Positions 46,025 through 54,881 of a stretch of 64,000 nt of DNA are shown here, one piece after another. Position numbers and translations under genes: made by a program. The stretch lies in NCBI RefSeq assembly GCF_014644735.1, contig NZ_BMKZ01000016.1, positions 1-64,000 on the forward strand, in the 5' to 3' direction. The number at the start of each line of letters is the position of its first letter. The first letter of the stretch is position 1. This DNA is from Caldalkalibacillus thermarum. GTDB taxonomy: Bacteria > Bacillota > Bacilli > Caldalkalibacillales > Caldalkalibacillaceae. Below the pieces are notes generated by a model. The model saw only the letters and a list, made by a program, of their open reading frames with translations. It searched no databases and was not told where the DNA came from.

Positions 46025-47173
46025 TTGAGTCTCAGTCAGCCTCACGGAGGAACATTAATTAACCGTTATCAGCCGGATCTTGATCTGTCTGCCATCACCA
46101 AACAGGTGGAAGTGGACAAAATCGCGCTGTCTGACTTGGAGTTGATTGCCAATGGCGCTTACAGTCCCTTGGAAGGGTTTATGGGAGCGGAGGATTATGA
46201 GCAAGTGGTCCAGCATATGCGCCTGGCCAGCGGTGAAGTATGGAGCATCCCCATTACCCTTCCGGTCAGTGAGGAAGCAGCCAGCACCATTAAGGAAGGG
46301 GATATGGTCAAACTGAGCTATGAGGGAACGGCGTATGGCGTCATCGAAGTGCGGGAAAAGTACCGTCCCGATAAAACAGTGGAGGCCCAACAGGTCTACC
46401 GCACCACAGATTTAGCCCATCCGGGTGTGAAAAAGCTGTTTGAGCGGCCCTCTGTCTATCTGGGCGGGCCGGTGACGCTGGTCAAGCGGCTGCCGAAGCA
46501 GCGTTTTGCCGAGTTTTACCTGGATCCAAGCGAGACGCGGGCTAAGTTTAGAGAACGGGGCTGGAGAACAGTGGTGGGGTTTCAAACCCGCAACCCGGTA
46601 CACCGCGCCCATGAGTATATTCAAAAGTGTGCCCTGGAAATCGTGGACGGGTTGTTCCTCAATCCCCTGGTGGGTGAAACGAAGGCGGACGACATTCCGG
46701 CCGATGTGCGCATGGAAAGTTATCAAGTGCTTCTTAAACATTATTATCCACCGGAGCGGGTCTTTTTGGCTGTTTTTCCGGCTGCCATGCGCTATGCCGG
46801 GCCCCGTGAAGCCATTTTCCACGCCCTGGTGCGCAAAAATTACGGTTGCACGCACTTTATTGTCGGGCGGGATCATGCCGGGGTGGGCAACTACTACGGC
46901 ACCTATGATGCCCAGCGCATCTTTGACCATTTTTCGCCCGCTGAACTGGGGATTACGCCTTTGTTTTTTGAACACAGTTTCTATTGTTACCGCTGCGGAG
47001 GCATGGCGTCGACCAAGACCTGCCCCCATGGTGAAGAAGACCGCTTGATTCTTTCCGGCACCAAAGTGCGGCAGATGCTGAGCCGGGGAGAGGTGCCGCC
47101 GCCGGAGTTCAGCCGCAAAGAAGTGGTGGAGGTGTTGATTCAAGGCCTGAAGCAGCCCACCTACTCTTCCTAA
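46025..47173 (+). CDS. sat: sulfate adenylyltransferase
   Basis: This protein of about 382 residues has the ATP-sulfurylase motifs [51 protein letters not shown] and GRDHAGVG. It makes APS from sulfate and ATP. TTG 46025 gives the family N-terminus [15 protein letters not shown] and follows AAGGAGAGAGG; the frame is open to 45995 but without a ribosome binding site. It stands between cysH and cysC. Confidence 0.96.
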   Translation: MSLSQPHGGTLINRYQPDLDLSAITKQVEVDKIALSDLELIANGAYSPLEGFMGAEDYEQVVQHMRLASGEVWSIPITLPVSEEAASTIKEGDMVKLSYEGTAYGVIEVREKYRPDKTVEAQQVYRTTDLAHPGVKKLFERPSVYLGGPVTLVKRLPKQRFAEFYLDPSETRAKFRERGWRTVVGFQTRNPVHRAHEYIQKCALEIVDGLFLNPLVGETKADDIPADVRMESYQVLLKHYYPPERVFLAVFPAAMRYAGPREAIFHALVRKNYGCTHFIVGRDHAGVGNYYGTYDAQRIFDHFSPAELGITPLFFEHSFYCYRCGGMASTKTCPHGEEDRLILSGTKVRQMLSRGEVPPPEFSRKEVVEVLIQGLKQPTYSS

Positions 47174-47248
47174 ACATGTGGCTGGTCTCTCACATAGGGC
47201 CGTTTGTGCCGCTATAGATCCGGGATGGAAAACAAGGAGGTGAAAAAC

Positions 47249-47848
47249 GTGTCCCAGAAAACCATCGTTTGGCATAAGGCCAGCGTCAGCAAACAAGACC
47301 GGCAAGCCCTGAACGGGCACAAAAGCTGTATCCTGTGGTTTACCGGCTTGTCCGGATCAGGAAAATCCACGTTGGCCAATGCCCTGGCCAGAGCCTTGCA
47401 TGAACAGAAAGTCAGAACCTATGTCCTGGATGGGGATAATATCCGCCACGGGCTGAACAAGGATCTCGGCTTTTCGCCCCAAGACCGGGTGGAAAATATC
47501 CGCCGTATCGGGGAAGTGGCCAAACTGTTTGTGGATGCTGGCATCATGACCCTAACCGCTTTTATATCCCCTTACCGGGCTGACCGGGAGCAGGTCCGGG
47601 CACTGGTGGAAGAAGGGGAGTTTATCGAGGTGTATGTCAAATGCCCCTTGTCCGAATGTGAACAGCGTGACCCTAAAGGATTGTACAAGCGGGCCCGGGC
47701 AGGAGAGATTCCTCATTTTACCGGAATCAGTGCCCCATATGAGGAACCCGAAAATCCAGAGCTCATCATTGAGACTGACCGGGTCTCCGTGGAGGAAGCC
47801 GTGGAACAATTGATCCGCTATCTCAAAGATCGGCAGATGATCCCTTAA
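47249..47848 (+). CDS. cysC: adenylyl-sulfate kinase
   Basis: This protein of about 199 residues has Walker [15 protein letters not shown], the APS-binding [20 protein letters not shown] and FISPYRADR, and the lid region [19 protein letters not shown]. It makes PAPS from APS. GTG 47249 follows a perfect AAGGAGGTG; ATG 47225 in frame would place that site inside the gene. The 99-base gap to the next gene is A/T-rich and could hold an internal promoter, but I see no clear one. Confidence 0.95.
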   Translation: MSQKTIVWHKASVSKQDRQALNGHKSCILWFTGLSGSGKSTLANALARALHEQKVRTYVLDGDNIRHGLNKDLGFSPQDRVENIRRIGEVAKLFVDAGIMTLTAFISPYRADREQVRALVEEGEFIEVYVKCPLSECEQRDPKGLYKRARAGEIPHFTGISAPYEEPENPELIIETDRVSVEEAVEQLIRYLKDRQMIP

Positions 47849-47947
47849 ACTGAATGATTGTCAGATTATCTTTTAAACTTGGGACATTTTGACATTTTAT
47901 CAAATAACCTGGTAAGCCTTAAATTAACTCGGTGAGGAGGATCTATC

Positions 47948-49564
47948 ATGGCGTATACCAAGCTGTGGGCAGATGACCCCAACCTGAATGAGATGGAGAA
48001 AAAGAAACTGCAAAAAGACGGTCTGGACATTTTAAATGATATTGAACGCTATGCCAGGGAAGGCTTTGCCTCCATTCCCAAAGACCAGTGGGATTACTTC
48101 AAGTGGGCCGGACTGTACTTACAACGCCCCAAAGAAGACGGGTATTTTATGATGAGGGTCAATATTCCCTCGGGCATTCTCACTTATGAGCAAGCACAAG
48201 TGCTGGCTGGTATCGGGCGCGATTATGGACGTAACCTGGTGGACATCACCACCCGCCAGGCGGTGCAGTTCCATTGGCTAGAGATTGAGCACATCCCTGA
48301 TATTTTCAAACGTTTGGAAAGTGTCGGTCTTTCATCAGTGGGAGCCTGCGGGGATATCTTGCGCACCATTGTGGGCAATCCCCTGGCCGGCATCGATCCC
48401 CATGAACTGCTGGATACACGGGAGATTGTCCAAGAAGTTTATCGCTTTTTCCAGCGCAATTATGACTTTTCCAATCTGCCCCGCAAGTATAAAATGTCCA
48501 TTTCGGCCAATGTGCACAATGTGACCAATGCCCATATTCATTGCGTTTCCTTTGTACCGGCCACAAAGGTGATCGACGGCGAGGAGGTTGCCGGTTTCCA
48601 TCTGTGGGTCGGAGGGGGACTGTCGTCTAAACCTTATCTGGCTCAGGAGCTGGACGTGTTTATCCGGCCTGAACAGGTGAAAGAGGCGGCCATTGCCGTC
48701 ACCACCATCTACCGGGATTACGGTTACCGCCAAAAACGGCACAGGGCTCGTCTCAAATTCCTGGTCGCCGATTGGGGTGTGGAAAAGTTTAAGGACAAAC
48801 TGGTGGAACTGATGGGCGAGCTGCCGTCCAAAGGGACGACCCAATTGAAGGAGTGGAATCCCGGTTACTTCTACGGGGTTCATCCCCAAAAGCAAAAGGG
48901 CCTGAATTACATCGGCTTTAATGTGCCGGTCGGCCGCTTAAGTGCAGATGAGCTGTCCGAGCTGGCCCGCATTTCCAAAACATATGGCCAAGGGGAAATC
49001 CGGACCTGCAACTCGCAAAACATTGTCATCCCCCACATTCCTGATGACCAAGTGGACGCTCTGCTTAGCGAGCCGGTATTCAAACGGATTACGATTGACC
49101 CGCCGCAATTTACGGCCTATGCCGTCTCCTGCACAGGAATTGAATACTGCAATCTGGCCCTTGTGGAAACAAAAGAGCGCATGAGAAAAGTCGCCGAGTA
49201 TCTGGACCGGGAAGTGGAGCTGGATGTTCCCGTCCGCCTGCATATGACAGGCTGCCCCAACTCCTGCGGCCAGCGCCAGATTGCGGACATTGGTTTACAG
49301 GGGGTATTGATGAAAACCAAACAAGGGATGGTGGAAGCCTTTGAGATCTACGTTGGTGGCACCTTGGAGGCCGATCAGGCCCAATTTAACCAAAAGTTAA
49401 AGGGGCGTGTGTTGGCTGAAGACTTAGGCCCCGTTGTAAAACAGCTGCTTTTGTACTTTAAGGAACACCGGGAGTCCCATGAGACGTTTTTCGATTTTGT
49501 GCAGCGCATTGGTTTGGATCACTTGCAGAAAGTCTATGACGAAATTTTGGAGAAAGTGGCTTGA
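47948..49564 (+). CDS. ferredoxin-type sulfite reductase (nitrite/sulfite reductase family)
   Basis: This 538-residue siroheme/4Fe-4S hemoprotein has NIR_SIR ferredoxin-like half-domains (GYFMMRVNIPSGILT; YIGFNVPVGRLSADEL) and cluster-binding cysteines in SCTGIEYCNLALVETK and MTGCPNSCGQRQ. The context of cysH, sat, cysC and siroheme genes makes sulfite the likely substrate, although the family also reduces nitrite. TGAGGAGGATCTATC precedes the ATG. It replaces the CysJI-type flavoprotein system of B. subtilis. Confidence 0.92.
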   Translation: MAYTKLWADDPNLNEMEKKKLQKDGLDILNDIERYAREGFASIPKDQWDYFKWAGLYLQRPKEDGYFMMRVNIPSGILTYEQAQVLAGIGRDYGRNLVDITTRQAVQFHWLEIEHIPDIFKRLESVGLSSVGACGDILRTIVGNPLAGIDPHELLDTREIVQEVYRFFQRNYDFSNLPRKYKMSISANVHNVTNAHIHCVSFVPATKVIDGEEVAGFHLWVGGGLSSKPYLAQELDVFIRPEQVKEAAIAVTTIYRDYGYRQKRHRARLKFLVADWGVEKFKDKLVELMGELPSKGTTQLKEWNPGYFYGVHPQKQKGLNYIGFNVPVGRLSADELSELARISKTYGQGEIRTCNSQNIVIPHIPDDQVDALLSEPVFKRITIDPPQFTAYAVSCTGIEYCNLALVETKERMRKVAEYLDREVELDVPVRLHMTGCPNSCGQRQIADIGLQGVLMKTKQGMVEAFEIYVGGTLEADQAQFNQKLKGRVLAEDLGPVVKQLLLYFKEHRESHETFFDFVQRIGLDHLQKVYDEILEKVA

Positions 49565-49785
49565 AGATGAGCAAAGACTTCTATTTGTATCGCCTGGAAC
49601 TGACAGTGAATGGCCAACCGGTTGAAGTGGTCGTGGCTGCCCGGAGTCATGAGCAGGCTTTTGCCATTGCCGAAGTTGAGGTGGAAAAGAACTGTTTGCA
49701 GCTTCCGCAGATTGAAGAAATGGCGATTGTGGAAAAGAAAAGGATCGGCCGTGGCAGCGGATTTGTGGTGACCGGTCAGCTATAA
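49561..49785 (+). CDS. DUF3906 family small protein
   Basis: This protein of 72-74 residues (FYLYRLELTVNGQPVEVVV, ending MAIVEKKRIGRGSGFVV) matches what I recall of DUF3906, often found beside sulfite reductase in Bacilli. Function unknown. TTG 49561 overlaps the reductase stop (TTGA) with GGAGAAAG upstream; ATG 49567 is the other possible start. Confidence 0.7.
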   Translation: MKMSKDFYLYRLELTVNGQPVEVVVAARSHEQAFAIAEVEVEKNCLQLPQIEEMAIVEKKRIGRGSGFVVTGQL

Positions 49786-49854
49786 AGGCCGCTTATAACA
49801 AAGAACGATGCTCAGCGGAAATGTTACCGCTTGAGCATATGTGGGGGTGGAATC

Positions 49855-50907
49855 ATGCAGCAGTGGATCAAAGAAGTGGCCCGCGGCAAAAAAGGAGCCC
49901 GTGACTTGTCGCCAGACGAAGCTCTACAGGCGGCACAGGCGATCATTGAGGGGCAGGCTACAGATGCCCAAATTGCTGCTTTTCTTGTGGCCGAGCGTTT
50001 AAAAGGGGAATCGGCTGGAGAGCTGCTGGCTTTTGTCCAAGCTTTTCGCCGGGCGGCTGCAGCCATCACGCTTCCAGCCTCCCTGCGCGAGAAACTGATC
50101 GATTTGGCGGGGCCCTATAACGGCAGAAACACCTTTGCTGCCACAATCCCTGTTGCCCTGCTTTTGGCCGACCAAGGCCTGCCCGTTTTTTTACACAGCA
50201 GCGATGCTTTGCCTCCCAAAAAGGGGACAGCGCTCAAGGCGATTTTAGAACGGCTGGGCATCCGGGTGGATCAGCCTGCCAGTCAGGTGGCCCGCGCCTT
50301 GGCGGAGGCCAATATCGGTTTTGCTTGGACGGAGGCCCTCTGCCCGCCTCTTCAGGCCCTGAGAAAGGTGAGGGAAGAGATAGGGGTGCGCACGCTGCTC
50401 AATACGGTGGAAAAAATGCTGAACTTAGCCCAGGCCCAGGCTGCGATGGTCGGTGTTTTTCACAAAACGGTGGTGGAAACCAATGCCGCTGTCCTGCGGG
50501 CCATGGGTTACAAGCAAGCTTTTATCGTGCAAGGGGCGGAAGGTTCGGAAGACCTTCCTGTTCACCGCACCAGCTTCGTGTACAGGGTTGGGGAGGAAGG
50601 TATGGAGCGCCTGGAGCTCGATCCTGAAAGGTATGGCTTACACCACCGCAAAGATAAAGAGAAGGAAAAGCTGGACCTTGATCAGCAAGTGGAGCTGATC
50701 CGCCGTATTTTGCATGGAGAAGAAAGCGAAGAGCTGGCTTATTTCCGTGATCAGGTCCTATTCAATGCGGGCGTGCGTTATTACTTGTTTGGCCATCTTC
50801 CTTCCATTGAACAAGGTATTGAGCTGGCCCGCAGGCAATTGGCTGAGCAGCGGGGAGCGGAACGTTTGAGAATCTGGCAGGACCAGCAGACTGCGGCTCA
50901 AGTATAG
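49855..50907 (+). CDS. anthranilate phosphoribosyltransferase-like protein (TrpD paralogue)
   Basis: This protein of about 350 residues has the glycosyltransferase family 3 N-terminal helical domain (SPDEALQAAQAIIEGQATDA) and the larger C-terminal domain (GPYNGRNTFAATIPVALLLA; RTLLNTVEKMLNLAQAQ; VFHKTVVETNAAVLRAMG; QGAEGSEDLPVHR). The usual PRPP/Mg motif of true TrpD (GTGGD and NxS) is changed: GPYNGRNTF stands where GTGGDxxxTFN is expected. A tryptophan role is therefore unlikely. ATG 49855 follows GGGGGTGG. Its place in a siroheme/sulfur operon suggests an unknown accessory role. Confidence 0.75.
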   Translation: MQQWIKEVARGKKGARDLSPDEALQAAQAIIEGQATDAQIAAFLVAERLKGESAGELLAFVQAFRRAAAAITLPASLREKLIDLAGPYNGRNTFAATIPVALLLADQGLPVFLHSSDALPPKKGTALKAILERLGIRVDQPASQVARALAEANIGFAWTEALCPPLQALRKVREEIGVRTLLNTVEKMLNLAQAQAAMVGVFHKTVVETNAAVLRAMGYKQAFIVQGAEGSEDLPVHRTSFVYRVGEEGMERLELDPERYGLHHRKDKEKEKLDLDQQVELIRRILHGEESEELAYFRDQVLFNAGVRYYLFGHLPSIEQGIELARRQLAEQRGAERLRIWQDQQTAAQV

Positions 50908-50980
50908 CCTGTTACTAGTGAAAAATAAATTGGCAGTCGTAGCAATTAACAATAAACACCCAGGTGAGGAGGAATGTACA

Positions 50981-51802
50981 ATGCAAGCGGCGGGAAAAGT
51001 GTATTTGGTAGGCGCAGGACCGGGAGATCCAGAATTGATTACGGTTAAGGGTGCTAAACTGCTTAAGGCGGCCGATGTGATTGTTTACGACCGTCTGGTG
51101 AATGTGGAATTGTTAAGCTATGCCCAGCCTGGAACGGAATTGATTTTTTGCGGAAAATCTCCCGAGCGGCATACCCTGCCCCAGGAAGAAATTAATAGAG
51201 TGTTGGTCTATTATGCCCGGCAAGGAAAAACAGTGGTGCGTTTAAAAGGCGGGGATCCCAGCATTTTTGGCCGCGTGGGTGAAGAAGCGGCGTATTGTGC
51301 CGAGCGTGGCATTCCCTTTGAGATTGTCCCTGGGATCACCTCCGGGGTGGCTGCTCCCGCCTATGCCGGCATTCCCCTCACTCACCGTGATCTCAGCTCC
51401 AGCGTGGCTATCGTCACCGGACACAAACGGGTGGATGGCCAGGGGGATCCCGTTCGTTGGGAGCAGCTGGCCACCAGTGTACAAACTTTGGTCATTTATA
51501 TGGGAGTTGGAAACTTGCCCTATATACGTGACCAGCTGCTAAAATACGGCCGCCCAGCCGCCACCCCAGTGGCTTTGGTCCGCTGGGGAACATTGGCTAA
51601 ACAGGAGACGCTGGTCGGTACCTTGGACAATATTGTTGAGAAGGTGCAAGAGGCCAAGTTTAAGTCTCCCGCCATTATTGTGGTCGGTGAAGTGGTCAGG
51701 TTGAGGGAGAAATTGGCTTGGTTTGAAGCCAAGCAGGCAGATGGTGAGGGAACAGAACAGAGGGGAAGCAGCCTGCCTGCGCTGAAAACAGTCGTTGTGT
51801 AA
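50981..51802 (+). CDS. uroporphyrinogen-III C-methyltransferase (SUMT)
   Basis: This protein of about 273 residues is a full SUMT: VYLVGAGPGDPELITVKG, YDRLV, VVRLKGGDPSIFGRVGEE, PGITSGVAAPAYAGIPLTHR and TLVIYMGVGNL. It methylates uroporphyrinogen III twice to precorrin-2, the first step to siroheme. ATG 50981 follows GTGAGGAGG. Equivalent of B. subtilis ylnD in the cys operon. Confidence 0.96.
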   Translation: MQAAGKVYLVGAGPGDPELITVKGAKLLKAADVIVYDRLVNVELLSYAQPGTELIFCGKSPERHTLPQEEINRVLVYYARQGKTVVRLKGGDPSIFGRVGEEAAYCAERGIPFEIVPGITSGVAAPAYAGIPLTHRDLSSSVAIVTGHKRVDGQGDPVRWEQLATSVQTLVIYMGVGNLPYIRDQLLKYGRPAATPVALVRWGTLAKQETLVGTLDNIVEKVQEAKFKSPAIIVVGEVVRLREKLAWFEAKQADGEGTEQRGSSLPALKTVVV

Positions 51803-51888
51803 GTCGCCAGAGTGTATGCCTCGCATCACCGCAGAACTTACTATATGTACAGAAGCATTGTCCAGCAGGGGAAAAGGAGGGCTGAAAG

Positions 51889-52692
51889 GTGTCTGACACA
51901 GGTGTTTTGGTGCTGGCCCATGGCTCGAAAGACAACAGATGGGTGGCCGAAATTGACCGGGCCGTGCAAGCTTTGACCCTTGACGCCCCTGTCACTGTCG
52001 GCTTTTTGGAAATGGTGGAGGGACGCAGCATTGCCAGAGGCGTACAAGGGCTGGAGGAGAAAGGGGTGCAAGAGATTGTGGCACTGCCCCTGTTTGTCTG
52101 TTCAGGCAGCACCCATCTGGATGAGATTCAGTATGCCTTAGGGTTGAAAACAGCGCCTGCCGTGGAAACAGAGCTTGCTCCGGTTCCCAGACGGTCCACA
52201 ATCAACTGGGTTGCGCCGATGGATGACCATCCTGTTGTGGTTCAAATCATCACTGAACGGATCAGGACCCTCTCTGTTGCTCCGGCTGAAGAGACGGTGC
52301 TTTTGGTCGCCCATGGCAGTGACAAACCTGGCTTCCAGGAGGAGTGGGAGCGTACATTGGCCTCCCTGTCCCGTTCCATCCAAGGGGCTTTTCCGTTTAA
52401 AGAGGTCGCGTATGCCACTGTCCACCCCTATACCATCCGGACCCAAGCTGAAAAACTGGCACAGGCCAGCAAGAGAATGATTGTCATCCCCCTGTTTATC
52501 AGTGAAGGGTATTACACCAAAACCTATATTCCGGCCCAACTTGCTGGTTTGGATTATGTCTATGACGGGAGAACCTACCTTCCCCATCCGTTAGTCAGCC
52601 GCTGGATGGAGGAGCAAATCTGTCAAACCGGCCGGGTGCAAGGGCTTGAGGCTCGCAGTATAAACACATCTAACTTGGCAAAGGAGGGCTAA
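51889..52692 (+). CDS. sirB: sirohydrochlorin ferrochelatase (SirB/CbiX type)
   Basis: This 267-residue protein has two CbiX-like halves, each beginning with the metal-site pattern: VLVLAHGSKD at 6 and VLLVAHGSDK at about 142, and loops PLFVCSGSTHLDE and PLFISEGYYTKTYIP. It inserts iron into sirohydrochlorin. GTG 51889 follows AAAAGGAGG. Equivalent of ylnE. Confidence 0.92.
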   Translation: MSDTGVLVLAHGSKDNRWVAEIDRAVQALTLDAPVTVGFLEMVEGRSIARGVQGLEEKGVQEIVALPLFVCSGSTHLDEIQYALGLKTAPAVETELAPVPRRSTINWVAPMDDHPVVVQIITERIRTLSVAPAEETVLLVAHGSDKPGFQEEWERTLASLSRSIQGAFPFKEVAYATVHPYTIRTQAEKLAQASKRMIVIPLFISEGYYTKTYIPAQLAGLDYVYDGRTYLPHPLVSRWMEEQICQTGRVQGLEARSINTSNLAKEG

Positions 52693-52696
52693 AATA

Positions 52697-53383
52697 ATGG
52701 GAAGTCTTCATCAACAGGTGGTCATGATTACAGGTGCTGGATCCGGCCTGGGACGGGAAACGGCATTCTTGTTTGCTGCTGAAGGGGCCCGTGTGGCCAT
52801 CTGTGACCGGGATGAGGCCAGTATCAAGGCGGTCGGGCAGGCTCTTCAAGAAGCGCAGCGGGAGGTTTTGGCTGTTACATCCGATGTTTCTCAAGAAGAG
52901 CAGGTGGCGGCATTTGTTGACCAAGTGCTCAACCATTATGGCCATATAGACATCTTGATTAATAATGCAGCGGTATTTGAATACTGTCACATTGTTGATT
53001 TGCCTTTGGACTCGTGGCTTTATCATTTTCAAAATAATGCGACGAGTGCCTTCCTCATGTCCAGGGCCGTTGTGCCTCTGATGCGCAAGCAAAAGAAAGG
53101 GCTGATCATTAATTTGACATCAGGCCTGGCCCAAACCGGCGCCGCCGGATTTGGCGCCTACAGTGCCAGCAAGGCAGCCGTGGAGATGTTAACCTATTCA
53201 TTGGATGAGGAGGAAAGCAAGCATAACATTAAAGTGCTGGCCTTCGACCCGGGGGTGATGAGAACGGGGATGCAAGGCGTGGGGGAAGATCCGGCTGTTG
53301 TGGCCCCCAAGCTGCTCACATTGGTTCAGCGTGCTGCCCAGTTTGACTCCAGCCGCGTGGTGCGGATTGAGCAGGTGTCTTGA
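52697..53383 (+). CDS. short-chain dehydrogenase/reductase in the siroheme slot
   Basis: This 228-residue classical SDR has the NAD(P) motif TGAGSGLGRE, NNAA at about 90, catalytic Ser-Tyr-Lys (LTSG, YSASK) and PGVMRTGM. It follows sirB by 4 bases with AAAGGAGG, clearly the last gene of the operon. In B. subtilis this position holds ylnF (SirC), the NAD-dependent precorrin-2 dehydrogenase, which is absent here. The SDR may perform that oxidation, or the match in position may be chance. Confidence 0.85.
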   Translation: MGSLHQQVVMITGAGSGLGRETAFLFAAEGARVAICDRDEASIKAVGQALQEAQREVLAVTSDVSQEEQVAAFVDQVLNHYGHIDILINNAAVFEYCHIVDLPLDSWLYHFQNNATSAFLMSRAVVPLMRKQKKGLIINLTSGLAQTGAAGFGAYSASKAAVEMLTYSLDEEESKHNIKVLAFDPGVMRTGMQGVGEDPAVVAPKLLTLVQRAAQFDSSRVVRIEQVS

Positions 53384-53429
53384 GCGCTGATGATCCGCCT
53401 GATCCGGTTTAAACGCAAGCATTGAGAAA

Positions 53430-53456
53430 GGGGAGACCGTTTGGTGCTCCCCTCTT
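53430..53456 (+). terminator. intrinsic terminator of the sulfur operon
   Basis: GGGGAG (53430-53435) and CTCCCC (53447-53452) with flanking AAA/TCTTT. The following 170 bases hold a TATAAT (53580-53585) for the next gene but no further gene. Confidence 0.75.
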
Positions 53457-53630
53457 TGCTATTCAATGATAACAGTTGTGCCCACAGAGACAACATCCAT
53501 TTTCAGAGCCCGAGGGAAGTGATATTTTTGTCAAAATACTGTCATAGGTATCCCCCCGTGTAGAACGTTCTGTCTGCTGTATAATGGGTTAAGATAGTAG
53601 TGTAAGGATATGTAAGGAGGCCATCTGCTT

Positions 53631-54251
53631 ATGCTAAAAAGTAGAAAAGTGGGACTGTTCTTGCTGGCAATCCTCGTGGTTACTCTGATCGCTGTTTGCA
53701 CACTCATTTATATCAACCGGGCCAATACCCACACCCTGGATGTGTTTGATTCCATCGAGCCGTTTACTTTAGAAAGCACTACAGGGGAAACCTACCACTC
53801 AGATAACGGCAAAATCAAACTCATCGCCTTTATTCTGCTTAATTGTCCAGATGGAGTTTGTCCCATGACCATGTGGGACTTTTCTCTGCTGCAGGATGAA
53901 TTGAAACAGAAAGGCTGGTTTGGTGAAGAAGTGGAACTTTTGGCCATTACCTTTGATCCTGCCCGGGATGATCTGGAAGCCTTAAAGGAGTACAGCCAGT
54001 ACTTTAATGCCGATCCGGAGGGATGGCACTTCCTCCGCGGGGAAGAAGAGGAGATTGCCGCCATTGCTGACCAGTTGCGTTATGTCTATGCCGTGCGGGA
54101 AGATGGGTCCGCGATGCATGCCACCACCATGTATTTGCTGGATGCGGAACACCGCATCAGAGCTTATCACAAAATGACCACGCCAACTGATGAGATGGAT
54201 AAGGAAAGTGTCCTGCGGGATATTGAAGCTTTAGTCAAGGAAAGGAAATAA
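53631..54251 (+). CDS. SCO1/SenC family membrane-anchored copper chaperone-like protein
   Basis: This 206-residue protein has one N-terminal membrane anchor (VGLFLLAILVVTLIAVCTLIY) and a thioredoxin-like Sco domain. The metal-site cysteines read CPDGVCP, that is C-x4-C instead of the usual C-x3-C; the later conserved histidine is present (MHATTMYLLD). Sco proteins deliver copper to the CuA site of cytochrome oxidase or act as thiol reductants. TAAGGAGG precedes the ATG. It leads a three-gene copper-type cluster. Confidence 0.85.
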   Translation: MLKSRKVGLFLLAILVVTLIAVCTLIYINRANTHTLDVFDSIEPFTLESTTGETYHSDNGKIKLIAFILLNCPDGVCPMTMWDFSLLQDELKQKGWFGEEVELLAITFDPARDDLEALKEYSQYFNADPEGWHFLRGEEEEIAAIADQLRYVYAVREDGSAMHATTMYLLDAEHRIRAYHKMTTPTDEMDKESVLRDIEALVKERK

Positions 54252-54291
54252 ATGGAGAATATGAGCGCAATGTCATAAAGGAGGCAAAGAG

Positions 54292-54834
54292 ATGCATAAA
54301 CGGTCTTTAGTCCTTTTGTTACTGTCAGTGGTGTTGATCTTGGCAGGATGTCAGGATCAACAGGGTGCCCAGGATGAGCCGTATATCCCTGGAGCTCCCA
54401 TTGAAGTCCAGTTTGGCACCGATCCTGAAACCCCTCACCCGGCTGGCCAGCCTCTCACCCTCTTTGTTAGGGTCACCCAGGAGGGAGAAGGGGTGGAAGA
54501 TGCCGATGAAGTGCTGTTTGAAATTTGGAGAGAGGATAGTGAACATCATGGTGACCAGGAGGGTCACAGTAACGGAGACGCTGAACATAGAGACCATCAG
54601 CAAAGTCAGCAGGAGGAACATCAAGACGGGCAAGACTCTCCCGACGGACATGGCCATCCGGCAATGGACGGTTACGAAACCGACCATGACATGCTTGAAG
54701 CAGAACATGCCGGAGACGGTCTCTATCAGCTGGAGATCAGCTTTGATGAACCGGGAACCTATTATGTCATGTATCATGTGACTGCCCGTGGTTACCACGA
54801 CATGGTGAGGCATGAAATTGAGATCATCGAGTAA
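54292..54834 (+). CDS. YtkA/FixH-like lipoprotein with histidine-rich insertion
   Basis: This 180-residue lipoprotein has signal peptide and lipobox LILAGC (cysteine at about 20), then a YtkA/FixH-like beta domain (PLTLFVRVTQEGEGVEDADEV ... GLYQLEISFDEPGTYYVMYHV) split by a stretch at about 83-132 rich in His, Asp, Glu and Gln (EHHGDQEGH, EHRDHQ, HGHPAMDGYETDHDM). About a dozen histidines suggest extracytoplasmic metal binding. AAAGGAGG lies before the ATG. Confidence 0.82.
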   Translation: MHKRSLVLLLLSVVLILAGCQDQQGAQDEPYIPGAPIEVQFGTDPETPHPAGQPLTLFVRVTQEGEGVEDADEVLFEIWREDSEHHGDQEGHSNGDAEHRDHQQSQQEEHQDGQDSPDGHGHPAMDGYETDHDMLEAEHAGDGLYQLEISFDEPGTYYVMYHVTARGYHDMVRHEIEIIE

Positions 54835-54881
54835 GGCTGCCTGAATGAAGGTGGCGGTGATCGGACAGGGGCGTGGCCAAA

